Assembly (NCBI RefSeq): GCF_009749465.1
Contig: NZ_WBIS01000005.1
Coordinates: forward strand, 1-64,000
Direction: 5' to 3'
Source: Agromyces terreus
Lineage (GTDB): Bacteria; Actinomycetota; Actinomycetes; Actinomycetales; Microbacteriaceae
DNA length: 64,000 nt
In this document: positions 8,871-17,301 of the stretch, one piece after another
Layout: every line of letters begins with the position of its first letter
Numbering within the stretch: position 1 is the stretch's first letter
Made by a program: the position numbers and the translations under genes
The notes under the pieces: model-generated
What the model saw: only the letters and a program-made list of their open reading frames with translations
The model's database searches: none
Told to the model about the DNA's origin: nothing

Positions 8871-10067
8871 ATGGGGGCGACGAACACTCCGGGAACGCCG
8901 TCGTGGCTCGGCGCGGTCAACGATCGCGCCGGCCTCGCCGTGCTGCTCGACCACGGCCCGCTCACCCGCAACCGCATCTGCGAACTCGTCGGCGTCTCGA
9001 AGCCGACGGCGTCGCAGATGATGAGCCGGCTGCTCCAGGCCGGATTCATCGAGGAGCAGGGCACGCTCGCGGGCTCCGCCGGGCGCGCGGCGGTCGTCTA
9101 CGCCGCCAGGGTCGACCGTCGCGTCGGCGTCGCGCTCGACCTGGACGCGTTCGAGCTCCGGGCGACGGTCGTCGACGCGGCCGGCACCGAGCGCCCGGTG
9201 GTGCGCCTCCCCCTCCCCTACGACCCGACCGCGCGCTCGGCCGTCGAGGAGGTGCGCCGTGCCATCGACGAGGCGAGCGCGGCCGCCGGCACCGAGGCCA
9301 CCGCCGTGCGCACCGTGTGCCTCGGCATCCCCGGCTACGTCGATCCCGGCGCCAGCGGCGAGCTGTTCAGCGAGACCCTGCCCGGGTGGCCCGTGCGGCA
9401 CCTGCGATCGATCCTCGAGAGCGACCTCGGCCGCACGGTCCTCATCGAGAACGACGTGAACCTCGCGGCGCTCGCCGAGCGCGAGGGCGGCGCGGCGGCC
9501 GGCCACGACGTGTTCGCGCTGCTCTGGCTCGGCAACGGCGTCGGCGCCTCGTTCGACGTCGCCGGCGACCTGCACCGCGGTTCCTTCGGCGGCGCGGGCG
9601 AGATCGGCTTCCTCCCGATCTCGAGCGAGGCGAACGCGATCGACCCGGCCGCCCGCAGCGTGCAAGACCTCGTCGGCGGCCGCGCCGTCGCGCTGCTCTC
9701 GCGACGCCACGGCATCGAGGCCGACGGCTTCCACGCCGCACGCGCCGCACTCGCCGCGCCCGACGCCGACGACGCTCGCCGCAGGGTCTTCGACGACCTC
9801 GCCGAGCGGGTGGCGCATATCGCGCTGCCCGTGATCGCCACGCTCGACCCCCGGCTCGTCGTGCTCGCGGGCCCGACCGCCGACCTCGGCGGCCCCGAGT
9901 TCGCGACGGCGGTCGGCGCCGGCATCCGTCGCCTCAGCCGCTGGTACCCCGAGGTGGTGGCCACGGCGGTCCACGGCGACGCCGTGCTCCGCGGCGCGAG
10001 GAGCCTGCTCGCCAACCGGGTGCGCGAGGAGCTGCTCGATTCGGTCGCCGCCGTCGCGCGCGGCTGA
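8871..10067 (+). CDS. ROK-family transcriptional regulator (NagC/XylR type)
   Basis: 398 aa. An N-terminal winged helix (about residues 18-68, GPLTRNRICELVGVSKPTAS) joins a ROK sugar-kinase-like domain (about 85-390). The acidic ENDVNLAALAE block and the GNGVGASFDVAGDLHRG turn mark the ROK fold. The zinc-binding CxCGxxGCxE motif usual for ROK proteins is missing: the place reads GGAGEIGFLPIS. Together with the helix-turn-helix this argues for a regulator rather than a glucokinase. The strong ribosome-binding site GAGGAGG lies 4 nt before the ATG. The effector sugar cannot be told; no sugar genes flank it. Confidence 0.85.
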   Translation: MGATNTPGTPSWLGAVNDRAGLAVLLDHGPLTRNRICELVGVSKPTASQMMSRLLQAGFIEEQGTLAGSAGRAAVVYAARVDRRVGVALDLDAFELRATVVDAAGTERPVVRLPLPYDPTARSAVEEVRRAIDEASAAAGTEATAVRTVCLGIPGYVDPGASGELFSETLPGWPVRHLRSILESDLGRTVLIENDVNLAALAEREGGAAAGHDVFALLWLGNGVGASFDVAGDLHRGSFGGAGEIGFLPISSEANAIDPAARSVQDLVGGRAVALLSRRHGIEADGFHAARAALAAPDADDARRRVFDDLAERVAHIALPVIATLDPRLVVLAGPTADLGGPEFATAVGAGIRRLSRWYPEVVATAVHGDAVLRGARSLLANRVREELLDSVAAVARG

Positions 10068-10124
10068 CTCCGCGGTTGCGGGGCGCGTCCCGCCGACGGG
10101 TCGGAGGGATGTCCCGATCGGTGC

Positions 10125-10130
10125 TATCGT
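10125..10130 (+). promoter_or_regulatory. -10 element for tRNA-Arg
   Basis: TATCGT matches TANNNT and lies 12 bp before the first base of the mature tRNA, a normal distance for a short 5' leader. No good -35 is visible. Confidence 0.45.
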
Positions 10131-10142
10131 TGCTGGCTGTGC

Positions 10143-10215
10143 GCCTCCGTAGCTCAGGGGATAGAGCGCCGGTTTCCGGTACCGTAGGTCGGGGGTTCGA
10201 ATCCCTCCGGGGGCA
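10143..10215 (+). tRNA. tRNA-Arg (anticodon CCG)
   Basis: 73-nt cloverleaf. The acceptor stem GCCTCCG pairs with CGGGGGC (one G-T wobble) with discriminator A73. D stem GCTC/GAGC; anticodon loop TTCCGGT with U33, CCG at 34-36 and G37; T arm with loop TTCGAAT. One mismatch (C27-T43) closes the anticodon stem. No CCA is encoded directly after A73 (the next bases are CAG). It reads CGG codons, which are abundant in this GC-rich genome. Confidence 0.95.
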
Positions 10216-10230
10216 CAGAATCCCGTTCTC

Positions 10231-10257
10231 GACGGCGACCGTGCAACGGTCGCCGTC
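10231..10257 (+). terminator. Hairpin terminator after tRNA-Arg
   Basis: A perfect 11-bp stem (GACGGCGACCG / CGGTCGCCGTC) with loop TGCAA lies 15 bp past the tRNA end. No T-run follows, which is common for actinobacterial hairpin terminators. Confidence 0.6.
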
Positions 10258-10345
10258 CACGGATGCGACACCGCCCCAACGAAACGCCTCGCCCGTTCGT
10301 CTCTTCTCATGACGGCGGATCGACCGCCGTCGGGAGGAGCTCGGC

Positions 10346-10891
10346 TTGGCCCGGTCATGGGATGACGTCGCGACGCAGCTCGTCGTCGAACGCGGCGACG
10401 CGCTCACGCGCTACGCGTACCTGCTCACGGGCGATGCCGACGACGCGGCCGACCTCGTGCAGGACGCGCTCGTGCGCACGTTCGGCAGCCCGCGATTCCA
10501 GCTCACGCTGCCGCGGGCCGAGGCGTACGTCCGCCGGGCGGTCCTGAACGCCGTCATCGACCGTTCCCGCCGCGACGGCACATGGCGACGGGTCCGGCAC
10601 CTGGCGGTGGCGCCGGCACCCGTCGACGTGCCCCAGGACCGAAGCGACGTGCGCATCGACCTGATGCGCCGCATCCGCTCGCTCGCGCCCCGGCAGGCCG
10701 CCTGCATCGTCCTGCGCTACTACGACGACCTCACGGTCGACCAGGTCGCGCGCACGCTCGGGCTGAGCTCGGGAGCGGTCAAGCGGTACCTGAGCGACGG
10801 GCTGCGGGCCCTCTCCTCCTCGATCGAGGCATCCGACGGCGCGACCGTCGGGGCCGACCCGAACCGAACGGAGGACGACCATGTCTCCTGA
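10346..10891 (+). CDS. ECF RNA polymerase sigma factor, SigE-like family
   Basis: 181 aa. Region 2 spans about residues 10-80: VERGDALTRYAYLLTGD, then DAADLVQDALVRTF, the -10 recognition and core-binding helix. Region 4 (about 110-165) has the YYDDLTVDQVARTLGLSSGA helix-turn-helix. Absence of region 3 and the small size mark the ECF class. The start is TTG at 10346, supported by a strong GGAGGAG about 7 nt upstream; the next in-frame starts would cut into region 2. It overlaps the following membrane-protein gene by 11 bp, the usual sigma/anti-sigma arrangement. Confidence 0.88.
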   Translation: MARSWDDVATQLVVERGDALTRYAYLLTGDADDAADLVQDALVRTFGSPRFQLTLPRAEAYVRRAVLNAVIDRSRRDGTWRRVRHLAVAPAPVDVPQDRSDVRIDLMRRIRSLAPRQAACIVLRYYDDLTVDQVARTLGLSSGAVKRYLSDGLRALSSSIEASDGATVGADPNRTEDDHVS

Positions 10892-11723
10892 ACCGAACGA
10901 CCTGTCCGAGGCGATGTCCCGTGAAGCGGATGCCGCATCCGCACGCCCCGTCGACCTCGAGGCGGTGCTGCAGGGGAGCCGCGCGCGTCGCCGCACCCGC
11001 CGGAGGGCCGTCGTCGGCGCGACGGCCTCGATCGCGGGCCTGCTCGTCGTCGGCGGCCTCGTGTTCGCGGTCGGCGCGACCGGGCCGTTCCAGGGTGCCT
11101 CCTCGTCCGACGGCCTCGCCGCCGCGGACTCGCCCGCCGCCGAGTCCGAGTCCTCCGCGGAGTCCGAATCCTCCGCGGGCGAGGGCGACGACTCGGCCTC
11201 AGCCCCGCAGGTCGGCCCGGAGTTCGGCGACGACCTGCTCGTCGCCGCGCCCGAGACCCTGAACACGTGCGGTGCGGCGATCGCCCCCGCGAGCGATGCC
11301 GCCGCGTCGCCGCTCGCGGCCACGGTCGAGCCGCCCGCGGCATCCGTCCCGAGCGGCTCGGAGGCCACCGTCGCGGTGGTCGTCGCCAACGCCGGCCCGA
11401 GCATCGTCGAGGGCGTGCTGAGCGCGCCGGCGATCACCGTCTCCGACGGGGGCGCGACCGTCTGGCATCCGCGGCTCGGATCCGCCGACGCCGGCGCGGC
11501 GCCGATCGAGGTCCGACTCGGGCCCGGCGAGTCGGTCACGCTCACGGGCGCGTTCACGGCGGCGTCCTGCGCCGATGGGGGCGAGGACTCGCTCGGCACG
11601 GTGGAGCTCGATCCGCTCGCCCCCGGCCCGTACGGGCTCTCGGCCGCGATCTCCTTCACGCCCGCGGACGGCGCGCCGCAGGAGCTCGTCGTCTCCCCCG
11701 CGGCATCCGCGCGCATCGGATGA
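10881..11723 (+). CDS. Membrane protein, probable anti-sigma or sigma-associated factor
   Basis: 280 aa. A short cytoplasmic N-terminus (about 1-45, ending in basic RARRRTRRRAVVG), one transmembrane helix (about 47-70), an acidic Ser/Glu-rich linker (about 75-105) and an extracytoplasmic domain rich in Ala/Val (about 105-280). No zinc-binding HxxxCxxC motif is visible, so it is not a ZAS-type anti-sigma. The 11-bp overlap with the ECF sigma gene and the single-span topology suggest it holds or senses for that sigma factor. The ATG at 10881 follows GGAGGAC. The extracytoplasmic domain is not recognised. Confidence 0.65.
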   Translation: MSPEPNDLSEAMSREADAASARPVDLEAVLQGSRARRRTRRRAVVGATASIAGLLVVGGLVFAVGATGPFQGASSSDGLAAADSPAAESESSAESESSAGEGDDSASAPQVGPEFGDDLLVAAPETLNTCGAAIAPASDAAASPLAATVEPPAASVPSGSEATVAVVVANAGPSIVEGVLSAPAITVSDGGATVWHPRLGSADAGAAPIEVRLGPGESVTLTGAFTAASCADGGEDSLGTVELDPLAPGPYGLSAAISFTPADGAPQELVVSPAASARIG

Positions 11724-11811
11724 GCCGCCCGAGCTCCGACGCCGTGGACGGTGGCACCGCGTCCCCATAGACTCGAGGCATCCGTGCTCGCACGGAGAAG
11801 GGGCAGGGTGC

Positions 11812-13800
11812 ATGGCGTCGTCGCGTGGCGGTCGAATCTCGATCGACCGGATCCTGGCCACGGCGGTCGTCACGGCCGCACTCCTGCTCGTCGGCGGGTC
11901 GCCCGCCTGGGCCGAAGACCCCGTCTCCTTCGGCGCCGACCCCGTCGTCGACACCGTCGGCGCGCTCGGCGACGACGCCGACGACGTGCGCGCCGCCATC
12001 GAGAAGACCGCCGACGACACCGGGCGGCAGCTGTTCGTCGCGTACGTCGACGAGTTCACGAATCCCGAGCAGGCCGACACCTGGGCCAACGACACCGCCG
12101 TCGCGAACAACATGGGCGCTGAGGACTACCTCCTCGCGGTCGCCATCGACGGGCGCGCCTACTACCTCTCGGCGGCCGGCAACGCCTCGGTCACCGACGA
12201 CCAACTCGACCGCATCAGCCTCCGGGAGATCGAGCCCGCGCTCCGCGACGGCGACTGGGCGGGGGCCGCCATCGCCGCGGCCGAGGCCCTCGACGACGGC
12301 TCGGGCGGGTCCGGCTGGGGCTGGGTGTGGTTCCTCGTGCTCGCGGCCGTCGCAGTCGCCGTCATCGCGATCGTGCTCTCGCGCCGTCGCAGACGGCAGG
12401 CGCCGGATGCCTCGGGCGCGACCGCTCCCGCCGTGCCGCTGCCCGAGCTCCGCCGACGTGCCGCCACCGCGCTCGTCGCCGCCGACGACGCCATCAAGAC
12501 GAGCGAGGAGGAACTCGGCTTCGCCGTCGCGTCGTACGGCGACGCGGCGACCTCGGCGTTCCGCCAGGCGCTCGAGACGGCGAAGGCCGGGGTCGCCGAG
12601 GCGTTCCGGCTGCAGCAACGGCTCGACGACGAGGTGCCCGACACCGAAGCGCAACAGCGCGAGGTCTACGAGGGCATCCTCGCGGCCACCGCCGCGGCCG
12701 ACGCCCTGCTCGACGAACAGGCCGAGGCGTTCGACGCCCTCCGCGACCTCGAGCGCAACGCTCCGGCCGAACTCGAGCGCGTGCGCGCGGAGGCGGCGGC
12801 CGCGCGCGCGACGACGGCGCCCGCCGACGCGCGGCTCCGTGCGCTCAGCGGCGAGTACGCGGCATCCGCTCTGGCCGCGCTCGCCGACAACCCGGCGCAG
12901 GCCGGGTCGCGCCTCGCGTTCGCCGACGCCGCGCTCGAGCGGGCCGCCGCCGCGATCGCCGGCTCGCGCACCGCCGAGGCGGCCGTCGCGATCCGCGCCG
13001 CCGAAGAGGCCGTCGACCAAGCCCAACTGCTCACCGCCGCCGTCGCGCGCCTCGCCGACGACCTCGCGGCTGCCGACCGGGCCCTCGCCGACGGGGTCGC
13101 CGACCTCGAGCGCGACGTCGAGACGGCACGCGCGCTCGGCGGCGCGACCGCCGCCGCGGCCGAAGGCACCGCCGTCGTCGCCGCGGACCTGCGGACCCGG
13201 ATCGGCGCGGCCGGGCGCGACCCCCGCGCCGACGCCGCACTCCTCGAGCGGAGCAACGCCGAGATCGACGCCGCCATCGCGACCGCCCGCGACGCCGCCG
13301 AACGGGCCGCGAGGGAGCGGGCCGTGCTGCAGCGCTCCGTCGACGGCGCCCGCATCCAGGTGCAGACGGCCGAAGACTACGTCACGGCCCGGCGCGGAGC
13401 CGTCGGAGCCGAGGCGCGCACCCGACTGGCCGAGGCGAGCCGGCTGCTGCAGCGGGCCGTCGCGGGCACCGACCCCGCCGCCGCGCTCCAGTCCGCGCGG
13501 CGGTCCGCGCAACTCGCCACCGACGCCCTGACCCTCGCGCAGCGCGACGTCGCGAGCTTCGACCGCACCTACGACGGCGGCGGGGGCGGCGGCGACGTGA
13601 TGGGCGCCGTGCTCGGCGGCATCCTCGTCGACTCCGTGTTCGGCGGCTCGCGCAGCAGTCGGTCCCGAGGCTACGGCGGCAGCCGCTCAGGCGGGTTCGG
13701 CGGCTCGCGCAGCAGCGCACGGTCCGGCACGCGCCGCTCCGCCGGCAGTTTCGGCGGCGGCGGCACCAGGGGCCGCCGCGGGAGCGGAGGCCGCTTCTGA
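11812..13800 (+). CDS. TPM-domain membrane protein with long coiled coil
   Basis: 662 aa. A signal peptide (1-34, ending AWA) is followed by a TPM domain outside the membrane (about 36-160, with NNMGAEDYLLAVAIDGRAYY), one transmembrane helix (about 170-190, then RRRRR), a long cytoplasmic Ala/Glu/Arg-rich helical region (about 195-585) likely to be coiled coil, and a Gly/Ser/Arg-rich tail of about 60 residues ending SGGRF. TPM domains occur in envelope and photosystem-repair proteins. The gene sits directly before pspA, which suggests a shared membrane-stress task. The start at 11812 is chosen because the signal peptide begins there; the frame is open further upstream. Confidence 0.82.
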   Translation: MASSRGGRISIDRILATAVVTAALLLVGGSPAWAEDPVSFGADPVVDTVGALGDDADDVRAAIEKTADDTGRQLFVAYVDEFTNPEQADTWANDTAVANNMGAEDYLLAVAIDGRAYYLSAAGNASVTDDQLDRISLREIEPALRDGDWAGAAIAAAEALDDGSGGSGWGWVWFLVLAAVAVAVIAIVLSRRRRRQAPDASGATAPAVPLPELRRRAATALVAADDAIKTSEEELGFAVASYGDAATSAFRQALETAKAGVAEAFRLQQRLDDEVPDTEAQQREVYEGILAATAAADALLDEQAEAFDALRDLERNAPAELERVRAEAAAARATTAPADARLRALSGEYAASALAALADNPAQAGSRLAFADAALERAAAAIAGSRTAEAAVAIRAAEEAVDQAQLLTAAVARLADDLAAADRALADGVADLERDVETARALGGATAAAAEGTAVVAADLRTRIGAAGRDPRADAALLERSNAEIDAAIATARDAAERAARERAVLQRSVDGARIQVQTAEDYVTARRGAVGAEARTRLAEASRLLQRAVAGTDPAAALQSARRSAQLATDALTLAQRDVASFDRTYDGGGGGGDVMGAVLGGILVDSVFGGSRSSRSRGYGGSRSGGFGGSRSSARSGTRRSAGSFGGGGTRGRRGSGGRF

Positions 13801-13876
13801 ACGCGAAGACCACGACCCACGACGCCGCCGCACGCCCCCGGCGACGCGACCACCGAACCGACGAAAGGAAACCAGC

Positions 13877-14611
13877 ATGACCAAGCAGTCCATCTTCGGG
13901 AGGATCTCCACCCTCCTGCGCGCGAACGTCAACGCGCTCATCGACCAGGCCGAAGACCCGCAGAAGATGCTCGACCAGATGGTCCGCGACTTCACGAACA
14001 GCATCGCCGACGCCGAGGCCGCCATCGCCGAGACCATCGGCAACCTGCGCCTGCTCGAAGACGACCACCGCGAAGACGTCGAGGCGGCCCGCACCTGGGG
14101 CGAGAAGGCCATCGCGGCCAGCCGCAAGGGCGACGAGCTGCGCGCCGCCGGCGACACGGCCGGCGCCGACAAGTTCGACAACCTCGCCAAGGTCGCCCTC
14201 GGCCGGCAGATCTCCTCCGAGAACGAGGCGAAGACCGCCGAACCGCAGATCGCGGCCCAGACCCAGGTCGTCGAGCAGCTGAAGTCCGGGCTGAACGGCA
14301 TGAAGGAGAAGCTGGTCCAGCTGAAGAACAAGCGGTCCGAGCTCGTCGCACGGGCCAAGACCGCCGAGGCGCAGCGTCAGGTGCACGACGCCGTGAAGTC
14401 GATCGACATCCTCGACCCCACGAGCGAACTCGGCCGCTTCGAGGAGAAGATCCGGCGCGAGGAGGCCGTCGTGCGCGGTCAGGCCGAACTCGCCGCCTCG
14501 AGCCTCGACGCGCAGTTCAACGAGCTCGACGACCTCGGCGAGCTCACCGAGGTCGACGCGCGGCTCGCCGCGCTGAAGTCGGGCGGCTCGCAGGGCGCGA
14601 TCTCGAGTTGA
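13877..14611 (+). CDS. pspA: Phage shock protein A (PspA/IM30 family)
   Basis: 244 aa, almost entirely helical. It starts with the amphipathic helix region SIFGRISTLLRANVNALIDQ, followed by EDPQKMLDQMVRDF, the family's typical opening. PspA forms membrane-bound oligomers that stabilise a stressed cytoplasmic membrane. The ATG follows AAAGGAAA and lies 76 bp after the TPM gene. A perfect hairpin after the stop (14685-14722) probably ends this unit. Regulation by the nearby ECF sigma factor is plausible but not shown. Confidence 0.95.
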   Translation: MTKQSIFGRISTLLRANVNALIDQAEDPQKMLDQMVRDFTNSIADAEAAIAETIGNLRLLEDDHREDVEAARTWGEKAIAASRKGDELRAAGDTAGADKFDNLAKVALGRQISSENEAKTAEPQIAAQTQVVEQLKSGLNGMKEKLVQLKNKRSELVARAKTAEAQRQVHDAVKSIDILDPTSELGRFEEKIRREEAVVRGQAELAASSLDAQFNELDDLGELTEVDARLAALKSGGSQGAISS

Positions 14612-14684
14612 CCTCGAGCTGACCTCGATCCGGTCGCCGAGACCGGACACCGCGACCTCGATCGCACGAGCACCGCACCGCATC

Positions 14685-14722
14685 CGCGATCGGGTCGGCT
14701 GGCACCGGCCGACCCGATCGCG
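14685..14722 (+). terminator. Hairpin terminator after pspA
   Basis: A perfect 15-bp stem (CGCGATCGGGTCGGC and its reverse complement) with an 8-nt loop. It ends one base before the -10 of the arginase-like gene, so terminator and promoter are packed together. Confidence 0.7.
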
Positions 14723-14723
14723 C

Positions 14724-14729
14724 GATACT
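14724..14729 (+). promoter_or_regulatory. -10 element of the arginase-like gene
   Basis: GATACT lies exactly 6 nt before the ATG at 14736, as in many other genes of this window. A leaderless message is likely. Confidence 0.45.
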
Positions 14730-14735
14730 TGGCTC

Positions 14736-15611
14736 ATGCCCGCAACCTTCGTCGTCGTCCCGCTCTGGCAGGGTTCGATCTCCTCGCGAGCGATGAGCCT
14801 CGCCGACGGCGCCGCCGCGATTCGCGGCGACCTCCCGTCCGCGGCGACCCTGACCGTCGACGTGCCCGCCGAGGCCGGGGAGTCGCTCGGCACCGGCATC
14901 CGTCGCTACAGCGCCCTGCGCCGCGTGCGCGAGCGCACCGACGAGATGCTCGAGACCGCGCCGGCGCCCGCCATCATCATCGGCGGCGACTGCGGTGCGG
15001 CCTTGGCCGGGGTGGCCCACGCCTCCCGGCACGCGGAGGGCGACCTCGCCGTCCTCTGGCTCGACGCCCATCCCGACCTGAACACCCCCGACTCCTCGCC
15101 GTCGGGGGGCTTCGGCGGCATGACCCTCCGCCACATCGCCGGCGAGGGCATCGACGGGCTCGCGCTCTCCCCCGAGACCCGGGTGGCTCCCGAGCGGCTC
15201 GTGCTCGGCGGCATCCGCGCCATCGACGCCGAAGAGCACCGCTTCATCGAGGAGCATGGCATCGACGTGCTGACCGTCGACGACCTCGCCGACCCCGAGG
15301 TCGTCATCGCCGCGATCGAGTCGACCGGCGCGTCGCGCGTCTTCGTGCACATCGACCTCGACGTGCTCGACCCGTCGGCCATGGGCGGGCTGTCGTATCC
15401 GATGCCGTTCGGCGTCCACGCGCCCGTGCTCGTGGACCTCGTGAAGGCCGTGGTCGCCCGCTTCCCGTTGGCCGGCGCCGCGATCGCCGGATTCGCGCCG
15501 AGCTCGCCCGAGTCGGCCGACGACGACCTGCCGACGATCCTCCGGCTCGTCGGCGCGCTCGCGGGCGGTGCGGCCGACCGACGCGCGGGCACGGCCGCCG
15601 TCGCCGGCTGA
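14736..15611 (+). CDS. Arginase/agmatinase-family protein
   Basis: 291 aa with the ureohydrolase fold. The metal-binding motifs are present as WLDAHPDLN (residues about 108-116) and VHIDLDVLDP (about 204-213). The first motif, usually GGDHS, reads GGDCG at 83-87, so the His ligand of one manganese is replaced by Cys. It may bind one or two metals. Substrates of this family include arginine, agmatine, formimidoylglutamate and other guanidino compounds, and the sequence alone does not decide. No arginine catabolic genes flank it. Confidence 0.8.
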   Translation: MPATFVVVPLWQGSISSRAMSLADGAAAIRGDLPSAATLTVDVPAEAGESLGTGIRRYSALRRVRERTDEMLETAPAPAIIIGGDCGAALAGVAHASRHAEGDLAVLWLDAHPDLNTPDSSPSGGFGGMTLRHIAGEGIDGLALSPETRVAPERLVLGGIRAIDAEEHRFIEEHGIDVLTVDDLADPEVVIAAIESTGASRVFVHIDLDVLDPSAMGGLSYPMPFGVHAPVLVDLVKAVVARFPLAGAAIAGFAPSSPESADDDLPTILRLVGALAGGAADRRAGTAAVAG

Positions 15612-15747
15612 GCCCCGGCGCCCGGCGCCTCCTCCGAGGCCGTCCGCCCGTCCGCCCGTCGCCGCCCGCCGTCAAGGGGTGTGCGCGAGGGCGCGCTGTG
15701 CCTAGGCTTGGGCCGACGCCCGGTGCGCCGGGCACGAGGGGAGACGC

Positions 15748-17301
15748 ATGCAACGCGAAGTCGACGTGATCGTCCTCGGAGCCGGACCGGTCGGCGAGAA
15801 CGTGGCCGACCGGGTGCGGTCCGCCGGGCTCGAGGTGGTGATCGTCGAGCACGAGCTCGTCGGCGGCGAGTGCTCGTACTGGGCCTGCGTCCCCTCGAAG
15901 GTCCTCCTTCGCAGCGCCGCGGCCCTGCGTGCGGCCGAACGCGTGCCGGGTGCCGCCGAGGCCATCTCGGGCGGGCTCGACGTCGCCGCCGTGCTGCGCC
16001 GACGCGACTACTGGGTCTCCGACTGGAGCGACGCCGGCGCGACCGAGTGGCTCGACGGGGCGGGCATCGGGCTCGTGCGCGGCCACGGTCGCCTCGACGG
16101 TCCGCGACGGGTCGTCGTCGAACGAGACGACGCCGACCCGGTCACGCTGCTCGCGCGGCACGCGGTGGTCCTCGCCACGGGCTCGGACCCGGTCATCCCG
16201 CCCATTCCCGGGCTCGCCGAGTCGGCGCCGTGGACGAGCCGCGAGGCGACGAGCGTGCAACAGGTGCCGGCTCGGCTCGCGATCATCGGCGGCGGGGTCG
16301 TCGCCTGCGAGATGGCGACGGTGTACGCCGGGTTCGGCACCGAGGTCACGGTGCTCGCGCGCAGCGGCCTGCTCGGACGCATGGAGCCGTTCGTCGGCGA
16401 CGCGGTCACCGCAGGTCTGCGCGACCTCGGCGCCACGGTGCGCACCGGCGCCTCTCCCGCGCGCGTCGAGCGCGACACATCCGGCGAGGTGGTGCTGACC
16501 CTCGACGACGGCTCGACGGTCACGGCCGACGAGGTGCTCGTCGCCACCGGCCGCAAGCCGCGAACGGATGCCGCGGGGCTCGAGCGCGTCGGGCTCGAAC
16601 CGGGCGACTGGCTCGACGTCGACGACACGATGCGCGTCGCCGGCGTCGAGGGCGCCGACGACGACCCGTGGTTGTACGCCGCGGGCGACGTGAACCATCG
16701 CGCCCTGCTCACCCACCAGGGCAAGTACCAGGCGCGAGCCGTCGGCGACCTGATCGCGGCGCGGGCCACGGGGCATCCGGTCGACACCGAGGCGTGGGGC
16801 GCGCATGTCGCGACCGCCGATCACGGCGCCGCGCCCCAGGTCGTGTTCTCGGAGCCCGAGGCCGTGCAGGTCGGGCCGACCGAGGCCGAGGCACGGGCCT
16901 CCGGCCGCGAGGTCGGCGTCGCCGAGGTCGCCCTCGAGTCGGCCAGCGGCACCGGCATCCACGCCGATGGCGCCGAAGGACGCGCGAAGCTCGTGATCGA
17001 CGCATCGCGCGGCACGATCCTCGGCGCCACCTTCGTCGGCCAGGACGTCGGCGAACTGCTGCACGCGGCGACCGTGGCGATCGTCGGCGAGGTGCCGATC
17101 GATCGGCTCTGGCACGCGGTGCCGGCGTTCCCGACGATGAGCGAGGTCTGGCTGCGCCTGCTCGAGGCGCTCGGCCGCCCCGGCGATGCCGAGGCATCCG
17201 GGGACTCCGAGGCATCCGGGGACCCCGAGGCATCCGGCGACTCCGAGGCATCCGGCGACTCCGACGCATCTGACGACGAGGCATCCGGGGATGTCGCGTG
17301 A
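15748..17301 (+). CDS. FAD/NAD(P)-dependent disulfide-reductase-like flavoprotein
   Basis: 517 aa. FAD-binding GAGPVGENVA (residues about 11-20), redox disulfide C42/C47 in GGECSYWACVPSK, NAD(P)-binding AIIGGGVVACEMA (about 183) and a dimerisation domain. In true dihydrolipoamide and mercuric reductases the C-terminal motif is HPT..E; here it reads AFPTMSEVW, so the acid-base His is lost. Mycobacterial LpdA/Rv3303c-type quinone reductases also lack it, which suggests quinone or small-molecule reduction rather than Lpd activity. The last about 35 residues are a repetitive EASGDS tail encoded by 18-bp repeats. The start follows a GGGGAGA ribosome-binding site. Confidence 0.85.
   Translation: MQREVDVIVLGAGPVGENVADRVRSAGLEVVIVEHELVGGECSYWACVPSKVLLRSAAALRAAERVPGAAEAISGGLDVAAVLRRRDYWVSDWSDAGATEWLDGAGIGLVRGHGRLDGPRRVVVERDDADPVTLLARHAVVLATGSDPVIPPIPGLAESAPWTSREATSVQQVPARLAIIGGGVVACEMATVYAGFGTEVTVLARSGLLGRMEPFVGDAVTAGLRDLGATVRTGASPARVERDTSGEVVLTLDDGSTVTADEVLVATGRKPRTDAAGLERVGLEPGDWLDVDDTMRVAGVEGADDDPWLYAAGDVNHRALLTHQGKYQARAVGDLIAARATGHPVDTEAWGAHVATADHGAAPQVVFSEPEAVQVGPTEAEARASGREVGVAEVALESASGTGIHADGAEGRAKLVIDASRGTILGATFVGQDVGELLHAATVAIVGEVPIDRLWHAVPAFPTMSEVWLRLLEALGRPGDAEASGDSEASGDPEASGDSEASGDSDASDDEASGDVA
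17191..17295 (+). repeat. 18-bp coding minisatellite (EASGDS repeats)
   Basis: Four near-identical units of 18 bp (GAGGCATCCGGGGACTCC type) at 17191, 17209, 17227 and 17245, then a 15-bp variant and a final unit at 17278. All are in frame and encode EASGDS/P with the GCATCC Ala-Ser word. Confidence 0.9.

Noticed and set aside
15748-17301. Dihydrolipoamide dehydrogenase (true Lpd) call
   Set aside because: The C-terminal catalytic His is missing and no acyltransferase partner genes are adjacent.
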